NCBI GenBank assembly: GCA_002435755.1 | Contig: DIYH01000013.1 | Coordinates: forward strand, 146,055 to 210,054 | Length of the DNA stretch: 64,000 nt | Reading direction: 5' to 3' | From: Flammeovirgaceae bacterium UBA6059 | GTDB lineage: Bacteria; Bacteroidota; Bacteroidia; Cytophagales; Cyclobacteriaceae | Part shown: positions 53,859 through 62,997 of the stretch, one piece after another | How positions within the stretch are numbered: the stretch's first letter is position 1 | How the letters are laid out: each line of letters begins with the position of its first letter | The notes under the pieces: generated by a model | Told to the model about the DNA's origin: nothing | Seen by the model: the letters and a program-made list of their open reading frames with translations, nothing else | Databases searched by the model: none | Translations under genes and position numbers: made by a program

Positions 53859-54628
53859 GTACCGAGAAGAAGAAATTGGCCGTTTGGAAGTTTGCCTCCT
53901 GTGACGGATGCCAACTCAGCATACTGGACTGTGAAGATGAACTGTTGCTGCTTGCCGAACACATCACCATTGCGTACTTCCCTGAAGCCACAAAGTCAGT
54001 CATCGAAGGACCATATGATATCTCATTGATTGAGGGGTCTGTCACTACGCCACATGACGCCATCAAAGCATTAGAGATCAGGAAGAATTCCAAAACAGTC
54101 ATTAGTATCGGAGCATGCGCCACTTCAGGAGGTATTCAGGCTTTGAGAAATTATATTAAAGTATCAAAGTATGTAAAGGCAGTTTATGCCAAACCTGAAT
54201 ATGTGGATACTTTGGAGACATCTACGGCTATTGCAGATCATATTCCGGTTGATTACGAGTTGAGAGGCTGTCCTATCAACAAGTATCAGTTATTGGAAGT
54301 GCTTGCTTCGTTTATAGTAGGCAAGCAACCCAATGTGCCTAACCAAAGCGTCTGTATAGAGTGCAAACTCAATGGTAATCCTTGTGTAGCCGTGGCTCGT
54401 GGAGAGCCTTGTCTTGGTCCTGTAACCCAAGCCGGTTGTGGCGCTTTGTGCCCCCATTACTACCGGGGTTGCTTTGGCTGCTATGGTCCTAAGGAGAATC
54501 CTAACACTTCTGCTCTTGCACAGCACCTATCGGAATATGGTGTGATGGACAGTGATCTGATGAGACTTTTTAGAAACTTCAACAGTGGCGCTCCGGCGTT
54601 TCGCGAAGAGAGTAAAAAATACGACTGA
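53855..54628 (+). CDS. hydD: Group 3b hydrogenase small (delta) subunit
   Basis: 257 aa, short and without a Tat signal, as in cytoplasmic group 3 enzymes. WKFASCDGCQLSILDCEDEL holds the proximal-cluster cysteines, followed by SLIEGSVTT, SIGACATSGGIQALRN, LRGCPINKYQLLEVLASF and the medial/distal cluster region CIECKLNGNPC, GEPCLGPVTQAGCGALCPHY and RGCFGCYGP. It relays electrons from the NiFe site. One base separates its stop from the large-subunit ATG. Confidence 0.93.
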   Translation: MSTEKKKLAVWKFASCDGCQLSILDCEDELLLLAEHITIAYFPEATKSVIEGPYDISLIEGSVTTPHDAIKALEIRKNSKTVISIGACATSGGIQALRNYIKVSKYVKAVYAKPEYVDTLETSTAIADHIPVDYELRGCPINKYQLLEVLASFIVGKQPNVPNQSVCIECKLNGNPCVAVARGEPCLGPVTQAGCGALCPHYYRGCFGCYGPKENPNTSALAQHLSEYGVMDSDLMRLFRNFNSGAPAFREESKKYD

Positions 54629-54629
54629 T

Positions 54630-55922
54630 ATGGGGGATTCGAGAGTGATAAAGCTTGACTACATCGCAAGAGTAGAGGGTGAAGGAGCATTTTATGTTAA
54701 AATAACGGATGGTAAAGTCACTGATTCCAGGCTAGAGATCTTTGAGCCACCACGTTTTTTTGAAGGTTTGCTCAAGGAGCGGTCTTTTAGAGAAGCTCCT
54801 GACATCACAGCACGGATATGTGGCATATGTCCCGTCGCTTATCAGATGAGTTCAGTGCATGCTATGGAGATGATCGCAGGCTATCGACCCGACCCTGTGA
54901 TAAGGGCACTGCGTCGACTGCTCTACTGTGGAGAATGGATAGAAAGTCATGCTCTTCACACGTTTATGCTGCACGTACCTGATTTTTTGGGTTACCCTGA
55001 TGCTATCGAAATGGCCAAAGACCACCGTGATTGGGTAGAAAAAGCCATGGCACTTAAAAAAACGGGTAACGATATTGTCAATATCCTGGGGGGCAGGGAA
55101 ATACACCCGATCAATGTGAAAGTAGGGGGGTTTTATCGTTACCCTCAGCCGGCAGATTTCTCTGAGCTGAGAAGTCGATTGGTAAAGGCCCAGGAAATTG
55201 CTGCCGATGCTGCAGTCTGGATGTCCGGCTTGGATTTTCCCGATTTTGCCTATGATTATGAGTTTGTATCCCTTCACCATTGTGATGAGTACCCTATGAA
55301 TGAAGGCAGGTTGATTTCAAACAAAGGCCTTGATATAGACATAGGTGAGTATGAGGAGTACTTCAAAGAGGAGCACATGCCCTATAGCACCACGCTTCAC
55401 ACCCACTATGATGGCAATAAAACTATCTTTACAGGGCCATTGGCCCGCTTCAATCTCAATTTTGAGCAGCTTAGTCCAAACACCAGAGATCTGGCTAACC
55501 GCATCAACCTAACACCAGGGACCAATAACCCATTCAAAAGCCTTCTTGTAAGAATGGTGGAGATATTCTATGCGTGTGAAGAAGCTATAAGCCAAATTGA
55601 CAACTACAAGTATCCGGAAGGACTGAACGATCATGTAGAGCCTAGGAAGGGTAAGGGGCATGCCGTGACCGAGGCACCTCGTGGAATACTATATCATCGC
55701 TACGCTATTGACAATGAAGGCTTTATCAAGAAAGCCAAAATAGTGGCACCCACCAGCCACAATCAGAAAGTTATCGAGCTGGATTTGAGAAGACTGGTAG
55801 AGCAATACCAATCTCTTAATGACGAACTGTTGATGGAGCGCTGTGAGTCTGGCGTACGCAACTATGATCCGTGCATTTCTTGTTCCACACATTTCCTAAA
55901 GGTTGAAATCGAAAGAGAGTGA
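54630..55922 (+). CDS. hydA: Group 3b [NiFe] hydrogenase large (alpha) subunit
   Basis: 430 aa from ATG 54630. The L1 motif is ARICGICPVAYQMSSVHAME and the L2 motif is YDPCISCSTHF, so all four Ni ligands (two CxxC pairs) are present; L1 has Tyr where many hydrogenases have His. GEWIESHALHTFMLHVPDF and LGGREIHPINVKVGGFYRYP are also conserved. The residues after the L2 His (FLKVEIERE) are the C-terminal extension removed by the maturation protease encoded next. It holds the H2-activating site in the cytoplasm. The Hyp proteins needed for maturation are not in this window. Confidence 0.94.
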   Translation: MGDSRVIKLDYIARVEGEGAFYVKITDGKVTDSRLEIFEPPRFFEGLLKERSFREAPDITARICGICPVAYQMSSVHAMEMIAGYRPDPVIRALRRLLYCGEWIESHALHTFMLHVPDFLGYPDAIEMAKDHRDWVEKAMALKKTGNDIVNILGGREIHPINVKVGGFYRYPQPADFSELRSRLVKAQEIAADAAVWMSGLDFPDFAYDYEFVSLHHCDEYPMNEGRLISNKGLDIDIGEYEEYFKEEHMPYSTTLHTHYDGNKTIFTGPLARFNLNFEQLSPNTRDLANRINLTPGTNNPFKSLLVRMVEIFYACEEAISQIDNYKYPEGLNDHVEPRKGKGHAVTEAPRGILYHRYAIDNEGFIKKAKIVAPTSHNQKVIELDLRRLVEQYQSLNDELLMERCESGVRNYDPCISCSTHFLKVEIERE

Positions 55923-56373
55923 GCATAGATTGATCATCGGGTTGGGTAGTCCAATGAGAGGAGACGATGCTTTTGGCCTTGATGTTCTGGCAATGCTCCA
56001 AAAGCGATCCCCAAAGATGGCTGCTTACTATAGAGAGTCTGGAGACCTTACCAGAATCATAGACCAGTGGGAGAATAGGCAAGTGGTTATTGTTGATGCT
56101 TTTGATGCTGGACCATCCAATCTGGGGCGTGTGTTTGAAGCTTCAGCTATTGATAAACTCTCAGAAGTATATTCAAGCAAATACTCCTCACATAGTGTAT
56201 CATTACATCAGATTTTCAACTTAGGAGCCTACATTAGTTGTCTTCCTAGGACTTACTACATCATTGGTGTGGGAGGGGTGCAATGGTCGATTGGCGATAG
56301 TATGTCACCTGAAGTCCAGGAACAAATACCTAACGTGGCGGACAGAATAGCTAAGTATTTTGCCGAAGAATAA
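55903..56373 (+). CDS. Hydrogenase maturation protease
   Basis: 156 aa starting at TTG 55903 inside the end of hydA; no ATG lies nearby in the frame. LIIGLGSPMRGDDAFGLDVL is the HyaD/HycI-type opening with the metal-binding Asp/Glu region, VVIVDAFDAG carries the second Asp, and SSHSVSLHQIFNLGAYI the conserved His. It should trim the large subunit after Ni insertion. It is the last gene of the operon. Confidence 0.9.
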   Translation: MKSKESEHRLIIGLGSPMRGDDAFGLDVLAMLQKRSPKMAAYYRESGDLTRIIDQWENRQVVIVDAFDAGPSNLGRVFEASAIDKLSEVYSSKYSSHSVSLHQIFNLGAYISCLPRTYYIIGVGGVQWSIGDSMSPEVQEQIPNVADRIAKYFAEE

Positions 56374-56564
56374 TCCCTTTGTATCAGTTTGGAGAGATGG
56401 CTTTTATCAAAGCTCGACCATAGATAGGGGCATTACTTACTAATAGGCCTACGGATGATCAGTACACCGCATTGCAAAAAATCAACTTCTTACAGACCAA
56501 TTGTCATGGTTTGGTTCTCCCGGATGTGCTAGCTTCAAACTTGGGAAAAAACAACGGTATCCAC

Positions 56565-59312
56565 ATGGAAGAACAGGAAATATCAGTCAAAAGAGTCTAT
56601 CGATTTGGAAACAACTCAGCAGATGGTAATACAGATATGAAGCCATTGCTAGGGGGTAAAGGGGCCAACCTTGCAGAGATGACGAGGATAGGTTTACCAG
56701 TACCTCCCGGGTTTACGATTACCACAGATGTCTGTACAGAGTATCATACGTTAGGGAAAGAGCAGATCAAGAAGCTGCTAAGGGCGGAAGTTAGAGAAGG
56801 TGTGAAGTTCATTGAGGAAATCATGGGTGCAGAGTACGGAAATATGGACAGTCCGCTACTGTTGTCGGTTAGGTCCGGAGCTCGTGATTCCATGCCTGGT
56901 ATGATGGATACTGTACTTGATATCGGCCTCAATGATGAAATGGTAGAGGGCTTGTCTAAGAAATCAGGGAAACCACATTTCGCCTGGGACAGCTATCGCA
57001 GATTTATACAGATGTATGGTAACGTAGTGATGAAGGTAAACAATTACCGGTCGGGTGATAAGGATCTCTTTGAGGAGATCCTGGAAGAGGTTAAATCCTC
57101 TAAAGGAGTGGAGACCGACCAGGAGCTAACCACAGAAGACTTGAAAGGTCTGGTCGATAGATACAAGCAGGCTATTCTTGAGCTTACTGAGATCGAGTTC
57201 CCGCAGGACCCGGTAACCCAAATATGGAACTCCATTATTGCGGTATTCGAGAGTTGGCATACACCCCGGGCAATAGTCTATCGTCGACTCAATAACATAC
57301 CTGAAGAATGGGGAACAGCAGTGAACGTTCAGGCCATGGTCTATGGTAATATGGGGAGAAGTTCGGCCTCCGGGGTTTGCTTTACCCGGGATGCAGCCAC
57401 CGGTGAAAACATTTTCAACGGCGAGTATCTGATCGACGCACAAGGAGAAGACGTAGTAGCTGGTATACGTACCCCACACCAGATATCTCTTGAAGGCTCT
57501 AGAAGATGGGCGGCATTAGCCAAGGTATCAGAAGAAGAAAGAAAAAAGAGTTATGCCTCTTTAGAAGAAAGCATGCCAAGTCTTTACCAGGAGTTATTGT
57601 CAATACAGCAGAACCTGGAAGACCACTTTAGGAATATGCAAGACATTGAGTTTACAATCGAGGAGGGAAAGCTGTGGATACTCCAAACCCGTAATGGAAA
57701 GCGCACAGGCGAAGCGATGGTGCGTATTGGTATTGAGATGCTCGATGAAGGAATGATTGATGCACCTACATTGATCAAGCGCATTGACCCCAATAAGATC
57801 GAAGAATTACTCCATCCTGTTTTTGATAAGGAGGAGTTGGCAAGTGCTGTACCTATAGCCAAAGGGCTACCTGCCTCTCCCGGAGCGGCCTCTGGTCGGA
57901 TCGTATTCTACTCCGATGATGCATTAGAATGGAAGAACAAAGGCGAACAGATCATTCTGGTAAGGGTGGAGACATCCCCAGAAGACCTGGCAGGTATGGA
58001 TGCAGCAGAGGGCATACTCACTTCCAGAGGAGGTATGACATCACACGCGGCCGTGGTAGCAAGAGGTATGGGTAAGTGCTGCATCAGTGGAGCAGGTGCC
58101 TTGATTGTAGATAGTGAGAAAAGGACCATGACGACTGACGGGCAAGTCTATAGGGAAGGTGATTGGATCTCAATGGATGGCTCTAAAGGCAATGTATATG
58201 TAGGACGCCTTAAAACACAACAGGCAGATATCAGTGGTAACCTGGGCCGACTGGTTGAGCTAGCAGATACTCATAGTAAGATGAAAGTGCATGCGAATGC
58301 AGATACACCTGAGACAGCTGATATAGCACGAAAGTTCGGTGCGGAAGGTATTGGTCTGTGCAGGACTGAGCATATGTTCTTCGAAGGAGAGCGTATCAAA
58401 GCTATGCGTGAAATGATCCTGGCTGACAATGAGACAGGTAGGAGGGCTGCATTAGAGAAACTTCTTCCGATACAACGAGCTGATTTTGAGGGTATTCTCG
58501 AAACAATGCAGGGGTTCCCTGTGACCATCAGGCTTCTGGATCCACCATTGCATGAGTTTTTACCGCAGGATGAGGCGAGTCAGACTGACCTTGCTACCAC
58601 CATGGGCATTGATGTAGACCGGTTGATAGAGAAGATCGAACAATTGAAAGAAATCAACCCGATGCTAGGACATAGAGGATGTAGGCTTGGAAATACTTAT
58701 CCTGAAATCACTGAAATGCAGGCTCGTGCCATTATTGAGGCGGCTATGAATCTGAAGGACAAAGGTGTCAAGACCCTACCGGAAATCATGATACCACTCA
58801 TAGGTTCTGAAGAGGAGTTCAAAATGCAGAAAGATGTGGTGACAAGAGTAACGGAGACGGTCTTCCTTGAACGTAAGGATCGTATCGATTATAAGATAGG
58901 CACAATGATCGAAGTACCCAGGGCTGCCCTGACGGCTGATCGTATTGCCAAGCATGCAGAGTTTTTCTCGTTTGGCACCAACGATCTGACCCAAATGACC
59001 TTTGGTTTTTCGCGGGATGATGCAGCTAAATTCCTGCCTATATATACTCAGAATGGAATACTCGAGCAGGACCCATTCCAGATATTGGATCAGGATGGTG
59101 TAGGCCAATTGGTAAGAATGGGTACTGACAAAGGTCGCTTGTCAAGACATAACCTTGTAGTAGGTATATGCGGCGAGCATGGTGGAGAGCCCCAGTCGGT
59201 AGATTTTTGCCATCACGTTGGGATGAATTATGTCAGCTGTTCACCCTATAGGGTGCCCATTGCCAAGCTAGCAGCAGCTAAGGCTAATTTGTTGAGCTAT
59301 CGGCCAAGCTGA
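56565..59312 (+). CDS. ppdK: Pyruvate, phosphate dikinase
   Basis: 915 aa from ATG 56565 (MEEQEISVKRVYRFGNNSAD); a TTG at 56472 would add 31 unconserved residues. The ATP-grasp domain shows LGGKGANLAEMTRIGLPVPP, VRSGARDSMPGMMDTVLDIG and TRDAATGENIFNGEYLIDAQ. The swivelling phosphohistidine domain has GILTSRGGMTSHAAVVARGM, and the TIM barrel has GIGLCRTEHMF, GHRGCRLGN, GTMIEVPRAAL and FFSFGTNDLTQMTFGFSRDD then GICGEHGGEP. It interconverts PEP and pyruvate with AMP/PPi, serving gluconeogenesis or PPi-saving glycolysis. It lies after the hydrogenase operon. Confidence 0.97.
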   Translation: MEEQEISVKRVYRFGNNSADGNTDMKPLLGGKGANLAEMTRIGLPVPPGFTITTDVCTEYHTLGKEQIKKLLRAEVREGVKFIEEIMGAEYGNMDSPLLLSVRSGARDSMPGMMDTVLDIGLNDEMVEGLSKKSGKPHFAWDSYRRFIQMYGNVVMKVNNYRSGDKDLFEEILEEVKSSKGVETDQELTTEDLKGLVDRYKQAILELTEIEFPQDPVTQIWNSIIAVFESWHTPRAIVYRRLNNIPEEWGTAVNVQAMVYGNMGRSSASGVCFTRDAATGENIFNGEYLIDAQGEDVVAGIRTPHQISLEGSRRWAALAKVSEEERKKSYASLEESMPSLYQELLSIQQNLEDHFRNMQDIEFTIEEGKLWILQTRNGKRTGEAMVRIGIEMLDEGMIDAPTLIKRIDPNKIEELLHPVFDKEELASAVPIAKGLPASPGAASGRIVFYSDDALEWKNKGEQIILVRVETSPEDLAGMDAAEGILTSRGGMTSHAAVVARGMGKCCISGAGALIVDSEKRTMTTDGQVYREGDWISMDGSKGNVYVGRLKTQQADISGNLGRLVELADTHSKMKVHANADTPETADIARKFGAEGIGLCRTEHMFFEGERIKAMREMILADNETGRRAALEKLLPIQRADFEGILETMQGFPVTIRLLDPPLHEFLPQDEASQTDLATTMGIDVDRLIEKIEQLKEINPMLGHRGCRLGNTYPEITEMQARAIIEAAMNLKDKGVKTLPEIMIPLIGSEEEFKMQKDVVTRVTETVFLERKDRIDYKIGTMIEVPRAALTADRIAKHAEFFSFGTNDLTQMTFGFSRDDAAKFLPIYTQNGILEQDPFQILDQDGVGQLVRMGTDKGRLSRHNLVVGICGEHGGEPQSVDFCHHVGMNYVSCSPYRVPIAKLAAAKANLLSYRPS

Positions 59313-59413
59313 AGTTATGATCATTAGGACCACCATGTTCATGGCATGATTACCTAATGAACCAAACTTTGGCTACTTTGGTAGATGAATAAACCATTGA
59401 ACAATGTAGAAAA

Positions 59414-59962
59414 ATGCTAAAAAGGGTAGTATTAGGGCTAGGAGCCATTCTTTTGATCTTTATTATTTGGGTGGTCTATGGCTTGTTTTTTGCTGAACCG
59501 GCGAGCCCTCCGGATTCCGTGAATTATACTAATGGTGGGCTTGAAATCTCTGTTGATTACAGTCGGCCTTACAAAAAAGGAAGGTTGATCTTTGGAGAGG
59601 CATCTGAGCAAGCGCTACAGCCCTATGGTCAATACTGGAGGCTTGGCGCCAATGCCGCCTCCGAGATCACTTTCAACAGGGACGTACTTTTTGCCGGTAA
59701 ACCAATCAGCGCCGGTACCTACAGGATTTACGCCGTTCCTGGTAAAGATACGTTTGAGGTAACCCTCAATAGCGAATTGGGTGTTTTCTTTGGGATATCT
59801 GAACCAGACCCTTCTCTTGATGTGCTTACAGTAGAAGCACCCGTGACCATTCAGGAGACCGTTACCGAGCAATTCACCATTTTCATCAACCAGTCCGGAA
59901 ATGGTGCCAGGATTGACTTTGCCTGGGATAATGTAATGTTTACGGTTCACGTAGCAGGGTAG
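59414..59962 (+). CDS. DUF2911 family membrane-anchored protein
   Basis: 182 aa. One N-terminal hydrophobic helix (VVLGLGAILLIFIIWVVYGL) is followed by a periplasmic DUF2911 domain: GLEISVDYSRPYKKGRLIFG, PYGQYWRLGANAASEITFNR, ISAGTYRIYAVPGKDTFEVT and IDFAWDNVMFTVHV. This family is common and mostly uncharacterised in Bacteroidota. It is separated by 7 bp from the M20-like gene, so the two form an operon. Confidence 0.88.
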   Translation: MLKRVVLGLGAILLIFIIWVVYGLFFAEPASPPDSVNYTNGGLEISVDYSRPYKKGRLIFGEASEQALQPYGQYWRLGANAASEITFNRDVLFAGKPISAGTYRIYAVPGKDTFEVTLNSELGVFFGISEPDPSLDVLTVEAPVTIQETVTEQFTIFINQSGNGARIDFAWDNVMFTVHVAG

Positions 59963-59969
59963 GCTCTCT

Positions 59970-61307
59970 ATGAGATCAAAATCAAGAAGAAAGTTTGTCA
60001 AGCAAAGTGCTACGGCAATGGCAATGGTAGGCGCTTATCCAGTATTAGGCAATATTCAAATCTCCAACAAAGCCTTAAAGCTTGCTGAAAAGTACAAGGA
60101 CGAATTAATGCAACTGTTGCAAGGATTGATCCGGGTGCAAAGTATCAGTGGTGAGTCGGCCAGTGAAGCTCAACAGGTAGTTAGATCTTACCTGAAAGAC
60201 CTGCCATATCGCATCGAGGAAAGTACTGATCGACCTAGTCTGTATACCGGGCATCCAGAGTATATGACTCCTAATCCACCTGGTGATGGGCCATTTACCA
60301 ATGTGGTAGGATGGCCTGAAAAGGATGCTGACAAAAGGTTTGCAATGTTTTCTCATATCGATACCCATAGTATCGAAGATGGTTGGAGTACAGATCCTTT
60401 TGAACCCACACTTATTGGAAATAAGCTCTACGGATTAGGCACTTCGGATGACAAAGGAGGTGTAGCAGCTATGCTTGTCGCGGCTAAGATTCTGGCTAAA
60501 CAGAAGGGATCGCTTCCTGTAGTGATGAGTCTTCATGGTAAAGGTGGCGGGGGTAGAGGCAGTTTGCCGGTATTCGAGCGCATCAGTAAGACCGATCACA
60601 AAATAGGAGGTGTGTTGTATGTCCATCCTGCTGAAACGGGCAGAGGGCTTGATGATATCAAGAATGAGGTGCAGGGTATAGCAGACTTAAAGTTGACTAT
60701 TACAGGTTGGAGAGGGAAAGCATTGGAGATTGGTAGTGTGGACTCAGCAGAATGGTCAAAAGGGGGAAGTGCCGCAGATAGATGCCTTGAGATCATTGAG
60801 AAACTCAGAGCTACAGTACTTAGAGATGTCTTATTGAATATTGGAATCTTAGAAACAGGTGATAGAATTGGCTCTGTGGCTGATAAAGCGGAGCTTACCT
60901 TTAGATTGAAATTCACTGGTGATCATACCTGGAAAGCCTTGATCACTGAAAGCGAGAAGCTGATAGCTGAGCACCTAGCATCTGCATCGACAAGCGAGAA
61001 TAAATATGATTACGAACTGATTCCGGTAGGTTACATGACTAACCCAGGTGCCGCTGATTGGGAATCCCCGGAAAGTAAAGTACTGCGGCAAGCCATTACT
61101 GATATCAAGGGTAAAGCGCCCAGCGCATATCCAAATCACTACGCAGGTGATATAAGATATCCTATTAGACTGCTAGACGTGCCAGCATATGGCATTGGTT
61201 CACTTGGTGGTAACTTCTATTTGCCTGATGAATGGGTGGATATGGATGACCTGGTAAAACTTGTAGCTGTAATTATCCAGACAATGGAGGGCTGGGATAA
61301 GCTTTGA
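59970..61307 (+). CDS. M20-family metallohydrolase-like protein with altered active site
   Basis: 445 aa with a Tat signal (MRSKSRRKFVKQSATAMAM). M20 motifs: AMFSHIDTHSIEDGWSTDPF (first metal His), KLYGLGTSDDKGGVAAMLVA (bridging Asp), YVHPAETGRGL, a lid domain about residues 225-330, and SAYPNHYAGDIRYPI (C-terminal His). Where active M20 enzymes have the catalytic Glu pair (EEGGG-type), this protein reads LHGKGGGGRGSLPVF from about residue 188, with no Glu. I recall similar GKGGGxRGSLP sequences in some ArgE/DapE-like proteins, so it may be a natural divergent subgroup. Deacylase or peptidase activity is therefore uncertain. Confidence 0.85.
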   Translation: MRSKSRRKFVKQSATAMAMVGAYPVLGNIQISNKALKLAEKYKDELMQLLQGLIRVQSISGESASEAQQVVRSYLKDLPYRIEESTDRPSLYTGHPEYMTPNPPGDGPFTNVVGWPEKDADKRFAMFSHIDTHSIEDGWSTDPFEPTLIGNKLYGLGTSDDKGGVAAMLVAAKILAKQKGSLPVVMSLHGKGGGGRGSLPVFERISKTDHKIGGVLYVHPAETGRGLDDIKNEVQGIADLKLTITGWRGKALEIGSVDSAEWSKGGSAADRCLEIIEKLRATVLRDVLLNIGILETGDRIGSVADKAELTFRLKFTGDHTWKALITESEKLIAEHLASASTSENKYDYELIPVGYMTNPGAADWESPESKVLRQAITDIKGKAPSAYPNHYAGDIRYPIRLLDVPAYGIGSLGGNFYLPDEWVDMDDLVKLVAVIIQTMEGWDKL

Positions 61308-61308
61308 C

Positions 61309-62304
61309 TTAAGCCGATAGCTTGCGCTGATACTCTCGAGGACTCATAGAAGTCTCTTTCTTAAAAACGGCATAGAATGTTGATAGTGTATTGAAGCCAG
61401 CATCAAAGGCCAATTGTTCGACTTTAGCATCAATGGATTTTGAACCTTTGAGCTTCTCTTTGATCTCCGCTACGCGAAGGCTATTCACAGCTTCCGGGAA
61501 TGTTTTGTTGTAGACTCTCTTAGCAACCTTCGATATAATATATTGAGGTATTCCAACCTCATCAGAGAATTCAGCCAGAGTCAAAGCTGGCCTTTTATAC
61601 AGCTCATTTTGTTCCAGGGCTTCAATGATCCGTTGTTCGTACTGAGTGTCTATTTCCAGTCGGGTCTCGTTTTTGTAAAGCTTCGGAGAGTATTTAATGA
61701 AGTAAATGAAAAGAATGTAAACAACTGCGGAAGCAATGGCCGTACCTATGGCATAGGAATGGACAAAAGGTATGAAGTAGGGAAAGGTGAATGTGATAAG
61801 CAGGACGATCAGGCTAGCATAAAGCACTTTGTTCCAAATTGCTAGCTTCTCATCCTGAACCTCAAACTGAGTGGAATTCCTATGAACAAGCCATAAGTAA
61901 ATGGCTAGACTAACACTACAAAGGAGATAAAAACCATCAAAGTATTTACCAGTCGCTGTGATAGCGATAGAGCCGGCTATCGGGAATAACAGGTGAAGGT
62001 ATTCGCTCTGGTTAGCAACGGTCAACTTTGATACATTGGTTGGCATACAGAAGTAGTAATAGCTGAGTGGGCCAAGCATCGAAAAACCAAAAAAGCCGAT
62101 AGCCACAGCCAAAGAAGCCAGATCAGGTATCAAAAAGTAGAAAACAGATTTGGCTATCCGCAAGGCCAATGCAACTATCAGCAGTACAAGGACCAGGGCT
62201 TTCGTGTAGAGCTTTTTCTGACCGACAAGTAGATAAGTGGTCAAGAAGCAGCAGACAGCTACGGCTATAGATGAGAATACTATCAGAACTATATAGATGT
62301 TCAT
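61309..62304 (-). CDS. AraC-family regulator with N-terminal membrane domain
   Basis: 331 aa from ATG 62304 (MNIYIVLIVFSSIAVAVCCF); a longer frame begins 15 codons upstream without family support. Six or seven helices fill residues 1 to about 210. The C-terminal AraC domain reads TLAEFSDEVGIPQYIISKVA, TFPEAVNSLRVAEIKEKLKG and AFDAGFNTLSTFYAVFKKET with SPREYQRKL at the end. It is the same architecture as the gene at 50057-51166. It converges on the M20-like gene 1 bp away and is divergent from the NTF2-like gene, which is a candidate target. Confidence 0.88.
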   Translation of the reverse strand: MNIYIVLIVFSSIAVAVCCFLTTYLLVGQKKLYTKALVLVLLIVALALRIAKSVFYFLIPDLASLAVAIGFFGFSMLGPLSYYYFCMPTNVSKLTVANQSEYLHLLFPIAGSIAITATGKYFDGFYLLCSVSLAIYLWLVHRNSTQFEVQDEKLAIWNKVLYASLIVLLITFTFPYFIPFVHSYAIGTAIASAVVYILFIYFIKYSPKLYKNETRLEIDTQYEQRIIEALEQNELYKRPALTLAEFSDEVGIPQYIISKVAKRVYNKTFPEAVNSLRVAEIKEKLKGSKSIDAKVEQLAFDAGFNTLSTFYAVFKKETSMSPREYQRKLSA

Positions 62305-62434
62305 GAGACAAAAGTGAAAGTTTTTGCTGTCCAGATTGAACCAGGTCAAGAAAAGTTTATCCTGATTCCTGAAATGAGGAGTAGAAAGGCTGTATGCAGT
62401 CAGAAATTAGCTCCATCAATATGTATTAGAGTTA

Positions 62435-62905
62435 ATGAAGCAACTTCTTATTACTGGCCTGGCGACTGTATTCATATTTAGTCATTCAACACTGGCACAA
62501 TCCTACGCTGAAGATATTCAGCTATTGGAGGATTTAGCTAATTCCATAAGTGATGGAGTGAATAATCGAGATCATGCGCAAGTACTCAACGCCTTTATCC
62601 ATCCGACAGCACTTATCTTCTCCACTTACCAGGGCTTATCGAGTGGTACTTTCTCTAAAGAGCAAACCACAGCGCAGGGGTTGTCTGATTTTGTCAGAGA
62701 CTCAGAGGACAAGGTCAATCAGGCATTTGACTTTGTCAAAGCCGAAATGATAGATGGAGGTAGGGCAATAGTTAAGACCTACTATAGAGTAACGATCAAT
62801 GGTGAGAAGTCACACATGGGTGATGAATTCTATTCAGCCATCAAGACACAAGGAGGGTGGAAGTTTGTCTCTCTGATATTCACTATGGAGCATTGGTCAG
62901 ATTAA
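62435..62905 (+). CDS. Exported NTF2-like/nuclear transport factor fold protein
   Basis: 156 aa with a signal peptide (MKQLLITGLATVFIFSHSTL then AQ). The mature sequence has NTF2-like helices and strands: LLEDLANSISDGVNNRDHAQ, VLNAFIHPTALIFSTYQG, RAIVKTYYRVTINGEKSHMG and DEFYSAIKTQGGWKFVSLIF. The final strand with GGWKFVSLI is the usual SnoaL/DUF4440-type ending. No active-site residues can be assigned. It is divergent from the AraC-family gene. Confidence 0.65.
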   Translation: MKQLLITGLATVFIFSHSTLAQSYAEDIQLLEDLANSISDGVNNRDHAQVLNAFIHPTALIFSTYQGLSSGTFSKEQTTAQGLSDFVRDSEDKVNQAFDFVKAEMIDGGRAIVKTYYRVTINGEKSHMGDEFYSAIKTQGGWKFVSLIFTMEHWSD

Positions 62906-62997
62906 CTGTATAGTGATCATCAATGATCCTTTGGTCAACGATCATTAATGCCCACTCTAATAATCGTTAAAAACAATTTCTCAAAATAAAACAACAA

